From Burkholderiales bacterium (GTDB lineage: Bacteria > Pseudomonadota > Gammaproteobacteria > Burkholderiales > Casimicrobiaceae): a DNA stretch of 40,444 bases. Numbering within the stretch: the first letter of the stretch is position 1; every line of letters starts with the position of its first letter. Of the stretch, positions 27,552 through 34,756 are shown in pieces. The notes under the pieces were generated by a model. It saw nothing but the letters and a program-made list of their open reading frames with translations, searched no databases and was not told the origin of the DNA. The stretch is taken from positions 1 to 40,444 of the forward strand of contig JADGRP010000057.1 in assembly GCA_017880805.1 (NCBI GenBank). Direction: 5' to 3'. A program made the position numbers and the translations under genes.

Positions 27552-27857
27552 ATGTCATTGCGAAATCGAATCATTGTTGCAGCGCTGGCCCTCGGGGCGA
27601 TCGCGGTACCGGTCGTCAGCGATGCCAGGGTGTACGTGGACATCGAAACCGCACCGCCGCCGGTGCGGGTCGAAGTCGTTCCCGCAGCCCGGGCAGGGTA
27701 CGTTTGGGCGCCGGGCTACTGGAACTGGAACGGTCGCCGCCACGTTTGGGTGGGCGGGCGATGGGTGGGCGAGCGTCGCGGCTATCATTGGGCGCCGCAC
27801 AACTGGGTGCAACGCGACGGGCGCTGGCACTTCGAGCAAGGCGGCTGGAGACGCTAA
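27552..27857 (+). CDS. Small secreted WXXGXW-repeat (YXWXPGYW) protein
   Basis: This 101-residue protein has a signal peptide (MSLRNRIIVAALALGAIAVP, likely cleaved around residue 25) and a mature part of about 75 residues with aromatic repeats: YVWAPGYWNWNGRRHVWVGG, RWVGERRGYHWAPHNWVQRD and GRWHFEQGGWRR. This is the YXWXPGYW/WXXGXW repeat family, common in beta- and gammaproteobacterial periplasmic or outer-membrane small proteins of unknown function. The ATG at 27552 follows GGGAGGAT. It seems to be a single gene: 239 bases separate it from lutC and a strong terminator follows. Confidence 0.85.
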   Translation: MSLRNRIIVAALALGAIAVPVVSDARVYVDIETAPPPVRVEVVPAARAGYVWAPGYWNWNGRRHVWVGGRWVGERRGYHWAPHNWVQRDGRWHFEQGGWRR

Positions 27858-28245
27858 GCGCGCGACAAACTGTGCTGCAGCTTCACGCGGCATCGCATTA
27901 TCGTGGTCTCGAAAGTGGCAGGGCGTCGCGCCCTGCCACTTTCTTTTGTGTCACACGCTTGCGCCGGCGCCGAAATGCCCTTCGGCGCCGGCATGGGCGC
28001 CTGGTGTTTAGGCTGGGGTAGATCGACGGTCGACGAACCCAAATCCCCGATGTGCCGCCCGAGGTGTTTTTGTGACGGAATTGTAGGGTGGGGCAGCGTG
28101 TTCAGGCCAATGAAAAGCCCCGGCATGAGCAGCGTCGCGCGTACTATGGCCCCGTGGCAGGTAACTTGCTTGTAAGTCCCCGTTTAGACCCTTAGACTGC
28201 GATTGCTGACTGTTTCCCCTGCCGCAATGGGCGAAAGGGGAGACG
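27858..28245 (+). other. 388-bp gene-free region upstream of the PAS-GGDEF-EAL gene
   Basis: Besides the terminator, it contains a second hairpin without a T-run (GCCGGCGCCGAA at 27963-27974 with TTCGGCGCCGGC at 27981-27992, loop of six) and a hairpin over the ribosome-binding site of the next gene (28215-28241). A weak promoter candidate is TTGTAA (28170-28175), then 17 bases and TAGACT. I could not recognise a riboswitch or a known small RNA, and no convincing short gene is present. Confidence 0.5.
27912..27947 (+). terminator. Strong rho-independent terminator
   Basis: A 14-bp perfect stem AAAGTGGCAGGGCG / CGCCCTGCCACTTT (27912-27925 and 27929-27942) closes a TCG loop and is followed by CTTTT (27943-27947). 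It sits 54 bases after the small secreted protein gene. The A-rich start of the stem means it can also act on the opposite strand, though no reverse gene ends here. Confidence 0.85.
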
Positions 28246-31200
28246 TTGGCACGACCTGTTGCCATGGCGCTCACGAGATCACTGACCCGCCTCGATCACC
28301 CAACGCTGCAGACCACGGGCGAGGGGATCGAACGGGATTCCTTGCTAGCGCTTTCGCAGCGCAAGCTAAACGCGCTCGGGCTGCCGGTCTGTTACATCGA
28401 CGCGTACCAGCGCTATCGTTTCGTCAATCGCGCCTTCCTCGACTGGAGCGGCCACAATCAGGCCGAAGTCATCGGCCGCGAAGTCGTCGAGGTCGACGGC
28501 CGCGAGCTCTACCAGCTCTATCACGCCTATCTCGAAGCCGCACTTTCCGGCGAGCGCGTCAGCTTCGAACGGCAGCTCTCCTCGGTCAAGCGCAACGCTT
28601 TCTGGATCCGCGTCGACTATTACCCGGATCGCGGCCAGCGCGGCGACGTTCGCGGCGTGCTGGCCACCTACACCGATGTCGACACTATCAAGCGGCTCGA
28701 GCTCGAGGCCGGCGAGCGCGAGCATCGGCTGCGTATCGTCACCGACAGCGTCGGTCTGCCGATCTTCTATTTCGACCGCGCGCTGAGGCTGCGCTTCGCC
28801 AACAAGCCCTACGGCAAATATATCGGCGGACCGGTCGACGATCTCCTGGGCCAGCCGCTCAAGAACTTTATCGCGCCCGATGCGCTGGTCGAGATGCAAA
28901 GTTACATGGAGCGCGCGTTCGCCGGCGCGACCGTGAGCTACGACCGCCGCGAGCGGTCCTCGTCCGGAGAACTGCGCTGGGTCCGGATCACGCTGTTCCC
29001 CGACCGCGAGCCCGGCGGCAAGACCGGCGGCGCATTCGTGGTGATCAACGACATCGAGGACGACGTACGCATCCGCGAGGCATTGAAGTCGCAGGAAGCG
29101 CAGTTGCGTTTGTTCGCCGACAACATTCCGGGACCGATCGCGTATCTCGACAAGAAGCTCAAGTACACGTTCGTCAATCAGGCATTCGCCAACTGGGTAT
29201 GCCGGCCGCAGGATCAGATCTACGGCAAGACGCCCTACGAGGTCATGCCGCGCGACGTCAATTCATTTCTGCGGCCGATCATCAAGCGCGCGCAGGAAGG
29301 CGAGAACGTCGAATACGAGCGCGTCGGCAACAGCGCCGATGGCCAGCGGCGCTGGATGCATGGCCGCATCGCGCCCGACCTCGATGGTACCGGCAAGGTC
29401 CGCGGGCTGTATTGCACCGAATACGACATTCACGATCTCAAGCTGACCGAGCAGGCGCTGGCCACGCGAGAGGAACAACTGCGGCTGTTCACGGACAACA
29501 TTCCGGAGCCGGTCGTGTACATCGACATGGACGGCAAATACACCTTCGTCAACGATGCGTTCCTGCATCTGGTGGGCACACCGCGCGAGGAAGTCATCGG
29601 TAAGTCCGTCAAGGAAGTGCTCGGCCCGGAAATCTTCGAGCTGCAGCAGCCTTACGTCGATCGGGCGGCCAAGGGCGAGAGCGTCACTTACGAGCGCGAG
29701 CACGTCGACGTCAACGGTCGACAGCGGTGGCTTCGCAACAGCATCGTCCCGGACATGAACTTCGATGGGACGATCAAGGGCTACTACATCGTCAGCCACG
29801 ACATCACCGACCTGCAGCAGGCGCAGAACGCCCTGGCCGCGCGCGAATCGCAATTGCGCGCGATCATGGACGGCGTACCGGCGCCGGTCGCGTATCTCGA
29901 TCGCGACGAGCGCTGTCAATACGTCAACCGGCCGTTTCTGCAGTATTTCGGACTGAGCGCGGAGCAGGTCGGCACGTTGCGCTTGCGCGATGTCGTCGGG
30001 CACGGCATTTACGCCAGTGCGCAGGCGATGCTCTCACGCGCACTGCACGGCGAATCGACCTCGTTCGATCGTCTCGTTCCGGGAGCGGGCGGGGCGAAGC
30101 GCTGGATGACCATCCGCGTGGTGCCCGACGCGACGCCCTCGGGCGAGGTGCACGGCGCCTTCGTGCTGATGAACGACATCCACGGCCTGAAGCAGGCGCA
30201 GGAAGCGTTGCGCGCCAGCGAGGCCGAGCTGCGGCTCATCATGGATAACGTTCCTGCGCGCGTGGCCTATATCGATCGCGAATACCGCTATCGGTTCCTG
30301 AACCGGCACAACGAGGAATGGCTTTCCGAAAGCCGCAAGGAGCTTACCGGCCGGCCGGTGGCCGAGGTTCTCGGCGACGCGCGGGCGGGGCAGTTGCAGC
30401 CGCTGCTGGCGCGCGTTCTCGCCGGCGAAACCATTTCCACCGAGCAACTCCTCGTTCAACCCAACGGCGAGCAGCGCTGGGAATCGGTGCACCTCGCGCC
30501 GAATCGCGACGCCGAGGGCAACGTCATCGGCATCTATGCGGCGCACACCGACATCCATGACCAGAAGCGCAACGAGGAAGCGTTGCACCGAGCCAACTGG
30601 ATGCTTTCCTCGCACATCAACAACACGCCGCTGGCGGTGTTGGAGTGGGACCGCGACTTTCGTCTCATCCGCTGGTCGCCTCAGGCCGAGAACATCTTCG
30701 GCTGGCGCGCCGATGAAGTACACGGAATTTCCATCAGCGGCAGTCAGCTCACCCACGAAACCGATCGCGAGCAGGTCGTCGATCTGATGAACAAGCTCAC
30801 GGCCGGCGATGAACCGCGCGCAACGGTTCTCAGTCGAAACTATCGCAAAGACGGCGAGACGATCTGGTGCGAGTGGTATCACTCCTGTCTGCTCGACGAG
30901 CAGGGACGCATCGTCTCGATCCTGTCCTTCGTCCAGGACGTGTCGTCGCGCATCCAGGCGGAAGAGAGATTGCAATATCTGGCGACGCGCGACGCGCTGA
31001 CGGGCTTGCCGAATCGGTTGCTGCTCCAGGAGAGGCTCACGCAGGCGATCGCCTTGGCCAAACGCAGCGGCAAACGGGTCGGCGTACTGTTTATCGATCT
31101 CGACCGCTTCAAGAACGTCAACGACACACTGGGCCATCGCATCGGCGACGAGTTGCTCAAGCACGTCACGCGCTCCTTGTCGGAAGCTTTGCGCGAGACC

Positions 31201-32262
31201 GACCTGCTGGCACGGCTGGGAGGCGACGAATTCATGGTCATCGTCGAGGATTTCGACGACCCAGCGGTGCTCAATCGCGTCGCGCAAAAGCTCCAGGAAG
31301 CTATCGCTCAGCCATTCGAAATCGAGGAGCACGATATCTACGTGACATCGTCGATCGGGATCGCGGTCTATCCCGACGACAGCGACGATCCGGAAGGTCT
31401 GCTCAAGCACGCCGACGTAGCGATGTATCGTTCCAAGGAGCTCGGCCGCAACACCTATCAGTTCTTCGACGCCGACCTCGCCGCACTGCGGCTCAATCAG
31501 CACACGCTTGAAAAGGCGCTGCGCATCGCGGTCAAGGAAAACGCGCTCAGCCTTCACTATCAGCCGCTCATTCGCATCATCGACCGGGCGGTCATCGGCG
31601 CCGAGGCGCTGCTGCGTTGGAACGATCCGGAGCACGGTGAAGTTGCACCGAAGATTTTCATTCCGCTCGCCGAGGAGTCGGGCCTGATTCACGTTCTCGG
31701 AGATTGGGTTCTGCGCACGGCGGCCGAGCAGTGCGCGGCGTGGCGCAAAGAGGGCTTGCAGCTGACGGTGTCGGTGAACCTTTCCGGCCGGCAGTTTTAC
31801 CGCGATGATCTGGCGCAGCGCATTTCGGAGATCGTGCGCGCCGCGGGTTGCGAGCCGGCGTGGATCGAGCTCGAGGTTACGGAGTCGAGCCTGTTGCACG
31901 ACCTCGAGTCGATTCGCAAGGTGCTGAAGCAGTTGCGCGAAGAAGGATTTTCGGTGGCGATCGACGACTTCGGTACGGGGTACTCGAGCCTGACGCACCT
32001 CAAGCACTTCCCGATCGACACTCTGAAGATCGACATTTCGTTCATCGCCGATCTCGAGACGGACCCCGGCGACGCGGCCATCACCGAGGCGATCATCGCG
32101 CTCGCGCGCGGACTCGGGCTCCGCGTCGTTGCCGAAGGTGTAGGCACGCGCGCGCAACTCGACTTTCTCGACGTACGCGGCTGTGACTTCTACCAGGGTT
32201 TCTGGGCCAGCGCGGCGCTGCCGCCGCAGGAGTTCGCGGAGTTTGCCAGAAAGCGCGACTAG
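28246..32262 (+). CDS. Seven-PAS diguanylate cyclase/phosphodiesterase (GGDEF-EAL)
   Basis: This 1338-residue cytoplasmic signalling protein has no signal peptide or membrane helices. Seven tandem PAS domains begin near residues 37, 158, 283, 408, 533, 659 and 783, about 125 residues apart, most starting with an (E/R)xQLRLxxDNxPxPxxYxD pattern. A GGDEF domain follows with intact GGDEF at 992-996 and the inhibitory site RETD five residues before it. The EAL domain has EAL at 1120-1122, VNLSGRQF, ELEVTES, DDFGTGYSS from 1240, LKID and VAEGVG, so both domains look catalytically competent: c-di-GMP synthesis and breakdown. The start is probably TTG 28246, with AGGGGAG close upstream; ATG 28264 is the alternative but lacks a ribosome-binding site. 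The ligands of the PAS domains are unknown. Confidence 0.95.
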   Translation: MARPVAMALTRSLTRLDHPTLQTTGEGIERDSLLALSQRKLNALGLPVCYIDAYQRYRFVNRAFLDWSGHNQAEVIGREVVEVDGRELYQLYHAYLEAALSGERVSFERQLSSVKRNAFWIRVDYYPDRGQRGDVRGVLATYTDVDTIKRLELEAGEREHRLRIVTDSVGLPIFYFDRALRLRFANKPYGKYIGGPVDDLLGQPLKNFIAPDALVEMQSYMERAFAGATVSYDRRERSSSGELRWVRITLFPDREPGGKTGGAFVVINDIEDDVRIREALKSQEAQLRLFADNIPGPIAYLDKKLKYTFVNQAFANWVCRPQDQIYGKTPYEVMPRDVNSFLRPIIKRAQEGENVEYERVGNSADGQRRWMHGRIAPDLDGTGKVRGLYCTEYDIHDLKLTEQALATREEQLRLFTDNIPEPVVYIDMDGKYTFVNDAFLHLVGTPREEVIGKSVKEVLGPEIFELQQPYVDRAAKGESVTYEREHVDVNGRQRWLRNSIVPDMNFDGTIKGYYIVSHDITDLQQAQNALAARESQLRAIMDGVPAPVAYLDRDERCQYVNRPFLQYFGLSAEQVGTLRLRDVVGHGIYASAQAMLSRALHGESTSFDRLVPGAGGAKRWMTIRVVPDATPSGEVHGAFVLMNDIHGLKQAQEALRASEAELRLIMDNVPARVAYIDREYRYRFLNRHNEEWLSESRKELTGRPVAEVLGDARAGQLQPLLARVLAGETISTEQLLVQPNGEQRWESVHLAPNRDAEGNVIGIYAAHTDIHDQKRNEEALHRANWMLSSHINNTPLAVLEWDRDFRLIRWSPQAENIFGWRADEVHGISISGSQLTHETDREQVVDLMNKLTAGDEPRATVLSRNYRKDGETIWCEWYHSCLLDEQGRIVSILSFVQDVSSRIQAEERLQYLATRDALTGLPNRLLLQERLTQAIALAKRSGKRVGVLFIDLDRFKNVNDTLGHRIGDELLKHVTRSLSEALRETDLLARLGGDEFMVIVEDFDDPAVLNRVAQKLQEAIAQPFEIEEHDIYVTSSIGIAVYPDDSDDPEGLLKHADVAMYRSKELGRNTYQFFDADLAALRLNQHTLEKALRIAVKENALSLHYQPLIRIIDRAVIGAEALLRWNDPEHGEVAPKIFIPLAEESGLIHVLGDWVLRTAAEQCAAWRKEGLQLTVSVNLSGRQFYRDDLAQRISEIVRAAGCEPAWIELEVTESSLLHDLESIRKVLKQLREEGFSVAIDDFGTGYSSLTHLKHFPIDTLKIDISFIADLETDPGDAAITEAIIALARGLGLRVVAEGVGTRAQLDFLDVRGCDFYQGFWASAALPPQEFAEFARKRD

Positions 32263-32389
32263 CTCGCGTTTGCTCTTCGGGTTCTTCCGGAAATGGAAGG
32301 GCGTTGACGCGGCGGTAATGGTTCAATGGTGCGTTCGTGCCCTCCGAGGAGAGATCGTATGGCCACGAAACCGTTTGCGGTACGCTTGA

Positions 32390-33022
32390 CGCGTCGAAGG
32401 CGACTACGTCCTCTGCACGGTTCCCTGTCCAGTGCTGACCCGCATAGTCGTCGAGCCCGAGTTGCCCGGACCGAAGGCGCGCGCCATCCGGCAGCTCAAT
32501 TACGACTCGTCGACCAAGGTGCTCGTGGTGACCCACCGCCGCTTCTGGGAATCGGACGACGGCATCTTCGGCGGCGGCACGTTTGCGGACTTGCCGACCG
32601 GCACCACCTATTACCCATCCGACAACGCCGAAGCCAAGGATCCGCGCGTGTCGCGCGGGCCGGGAGTGTTGCTCGCGTCCTATTCGTGGGGACAGGCGGC
32701 GCGCCGGCTCGCGAGCCTTCCGCACCGGGAGCGCGTCGCGTCGGTGCTGCAGCACTTGTCGCGCGTGCATCCGCAACTGCGCGAGGCCGGCATCGTGCGA
32801 GAGAGCGCGAGCTGGAGCTGGGACAACCACCCTTACAGCGGCGGCGCCTTCGCTTGGTTCATGCCCGGGCAGCATTCGTTACTGCATCGTCATATCATCG
32901 CCCCGGCCGGTCGCATCTATTTCGCCGGGGAACATGCCTCGCTGACCCATACGTGGATGCAGGGCGCGCTGGAATCCGGGTTGCGCGCGGTGCGCGAGAT
33001 GCTTGCGGCAGCGCAAGCTTAG
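32390..33022 (+). pseudogene. Flavin monoamine oxidase, C-terminal remnant
   Basis: From codon 32390 to the TAG... stop at 33022 the frame encodes the C-terminal half of an FAD-dependent amine oxidase: GDYVLCTVPCPVLTRI at the start, YDSSTKVLVVTHRRFWE, YSWGQAARRL, and the FAD-closing motif GRIYFAGEHASLTHTW followed by MQGALESGLRAVREM. An in-frame TGA at 32387-32389 directly precedes the first homologous codon, and only about 125 bases separate it from the PAS gene, so the N-terminal Rossmann FAD-binding half (GxGxxG) is missing. A GTG at 32432 could open 196 codons but has no ribosome-binding site. It is most likely a 5'-truncated pseudogene. Confidence 0.75.
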
Positions 33023-33036
33023 ACCTAGGGCGGACT

Positions 33037-33885
33037 TTAGGATCGGGACGCACGTCGCATGCGCGGCGCCGCCGCTGCGGGCGCGACCACGTCGCGTTCG
33101 AGCCATTCGAGCAGGGGCCGCGCCGCGCGCTCCCAATCACGCTCCAGCATCATCATGTGCGCGAGCCCACGGACGATCGTGGGAACGACGCCATACAGCG
33201 ACGCTGTCGCGTTGACGTCGATCGGCGTGGATATCCTGTCGTCGTGCGAGCCGAGGACGAACAGGCGCGCGGGCGCAACCGGCTTGCCTCCGTGCAGCCG
33301 CAGCATAAGATCGAGGATTGCCCGCGGCGATTCGACGGTCAGGTGCGCAAACGCTTCCGCCAGGATTTTCGGATCGATCGTTTCGCTGAAATACATCGGA
33401 CGCAACGCCGCCTGAATATCGCCGGACAAATGTGGAGCATCGAGCCGCTGCATGTTGATCAGATACTCGGGCTGCCACACCATAAGGCGACTCGCGACCG
33501 GTCCCAGTCCGCCTGGCGGTACAGGTGCGATAAGCGCCGCGGCGCGAATGGGCCGCGTTGTCAGCAGCCGCTCGACGACAGCCGCGCCCATCGAATGTCC
33601 GATGAGTATCGGCGGCGACGGCAGCGTTGCCGAGATGTGTTCGACATCGGCGACATAATCGTCGAGCCCGGCGACGAACAGCGACTCCTGACCACCGCTT
33701 TCACCGTGACCGCGGAGGCTTAGCGCATACGATGGAAATCCTTGTGCGGCGAACCATGGCAGAAAAAACGGTTCCCAGCACCACGCGTCGCAATACCCGC
33801 CGTGAACGAAAAGCAGCGGCGGCTTCGCCGAGATTCCCTTCGGCACGCGCGATCGAACTTCGAGTCGGGATTCGGGTGGAAGCAT
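33037..33885 (-). CDS. Alpha/beta hydrolase
   Basis: This 282-residue alpha/beta-hydrolase-fold enzyme lacks a signal peptide. The oxyanion-hole region FVHGGYCDAWCWEPF, the strand and loop YALSLRGHGESGG, the nucleophile elbow GHSMGAAV (Ser), a candidate acid in LGSHDDRIS and the catalytic His in GLAHMMMLERDW form a complete triad. The N-terminus (LEVRSRVPKGISAKPPLLF) is normal; the C-terminus is basic (RMRRASRS). Substrate and pathway are unknown; family members include lipases, esterases and lactonases. It is the only gene on the reverse strand between nuo and htpG and is divergent from the uracil-DNA glycosylase gene. Confidence 0.9.
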   Translation of the reverse strand: MLPPESRLEVRSRVPKGISAKPPLLFVHGGYCDAWCWEPFFLPWFAAQGFPSYALSLRGHGESGGQESLFVAGLDDYVADVEHISATLPSPPILIGHSMGAAVVERLLTTRPIRAAALIAPVPPGGLGPVASRLMVWQPEYLINMQRLDAPHLSGDIQAALRPMYFSETIDPKILAEAFAHLTVESPRAILDLMLRLHGGKPVAPARLFVLGSHDDRISTPIDVNATASLYGVVPTIVRGLAHMMMLERDWERAARPLLEWLERDVVAPAAAAPRMRRASRS

Positions 33886-33980
33886 CGATTAGACGGAAAG
33901 ACGCTAGGGAACGGCGTGCTAATATCGGCTGCAGTCAGATGCAAACCGACGCTCCGCGGCCAACTGACGGTGTTTAACGC

Positions 33981-34010
33981 AACTGCGTGCAACTGCGTGC
34001 AACTGCGCGC
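33981..34010. repeat. Three tandem 10-bp repeats upstream of the uracil-DNA glycosylase gene
   Basis: AACTGCGTGC occurs twice perfectly (33981-33990, 33991-34000) and a third time as AACTGCGCGC (34001-34010). It lies in the 150-bp divergent gap between the hydrolase and glycosylase genes, 25 bases before the glycosylase ATG. The period is close to one helical turn, so it could be an operator array or a slippage product. Confidence 0.6.
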
Positions 34011-34035
34011 GCGACCAAGCAGCGCGCCATTCTAC

Positions 34036-34731
34036 ATGAGTCGACCGCCCCGACGCGATTGCGCCGCCGCAACGGCGGCCCCGTCCCAATATGACATCGA
34101 CTGCCGCCGTTGTACGCGACTCGCGGCATTTGTCGACGACGTGCACGAAGCGAACCCGAGCTATTTTTGCCGGCCGGTGCCGCCTTTTGGAGACGGCGCC
34201 GCGCGACTGGTCATCGTCGGCCTCGCGCCAGGCATGCACGGCGCGAACGCGAGCGGTCGTCCGTTCACAGGCGACCACGCCGGCATCCTGTTGTACGCTA
34301 CGTTATTCAAATTCGGGTTCTCGACGCGTGCGACATCGTCGGGCGCAGACGATGGCCTGCGGCTGCTCGGCGCCAGGATCACCAATGCCGTCAAGTGTCT
34401 GCCGCCGGGCAACAAGCCGCTGCCCGACGAAATCCGGAACTGCAATTCGTATCTTTCCGCCGAGCTTGCGTCCTTGCCCGACGGCGCGGCGATTCTTGCG
34501 CTGGGCCGCGTTGCGCACGACGCGGCACTGCGCGCGCTCGGCCTCGTCGGTCGCGATTATCCATTCTCGCATGGCAGCCAACATGCGCTGAATCGAGGCG
34601 CGCATCTGTTCGATAGTTATCATTGCAGCCGCTACAACACCAATACGCGACGACTGACAACCGAGATGTTCGAAAGCGTGTTTGCCTCGATCGCGCGGCA
34701 CCTCGACGACGGAGCGTGCCGCGCCGTTTGA
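34036..34731 (+). CDS. Uracil-DNA glycosylase, family 5-type (iron-sulfur)
   Basis: This 231-residue base-excision repair enzyme is of the family 4/5 uracil-DNA glycosylase class, which removes uracil and some other deaminated bases from DNA. Four cysteines suited to a [4Fe-4S] cluster are visible: CRRC near residue 20, then one in VKCLPPG and one in RNCNSYL. Motif 1 reads GLAPGMHGANASGRPFTGD, which lacks the Asp/Glu of family 4 (GEAPG) and matches family 5 (UdgB). The closing motif DSYHCSRYNTNTRRLT carries the His. ATG 34036 gives MSRPPRRDCAAATAAPSQYD; the frame is open upstream but shows no homology. It precedes uvrC by 25 bases, so a DNA-repair operon is likely. Confidence 0.88.
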   Translation: MSRPPRRDCAAATAAPSQYDIDCRRCTRLAAFVDDVHEANPSYFCRPVPPFGDGAARLVIVGLAPGMHGANASGRPFTGDHAGILLYATLFKFGFSTRATSSGADDGLRLLGARITNAVKCLPPGNKPLPDEIRNCNSYLSAELASLPDGAAILALGRVAHDAALRALGLVGRDYPFSHGSQHALNRGAHLFDSYHCSRYNTNTRRLTTEMFESVFASIARHLDDGACRAV

Positions 34732-34756
34732 TGCGGCTCGGGCATCGACAATTTTC

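Noticed and set aside
27993-28245. c-di-GMP riboswitch upstream of the GGDEF-EAL gene
   Set aside because: The conserved GEMM core and its tetraloop-receptor arrangement are not visible; only simple hairpins are present.
30034-32157. Reverse-strand open frame of about 700 codons opposite the GGDEF-EAL gene
   Set aside because: It is a GC-driven shadow of a gene with clear PAS, GGDEF and EAL motifs. Its translation is rich in Arg, Asp, Val and His, with no recognisable domain.
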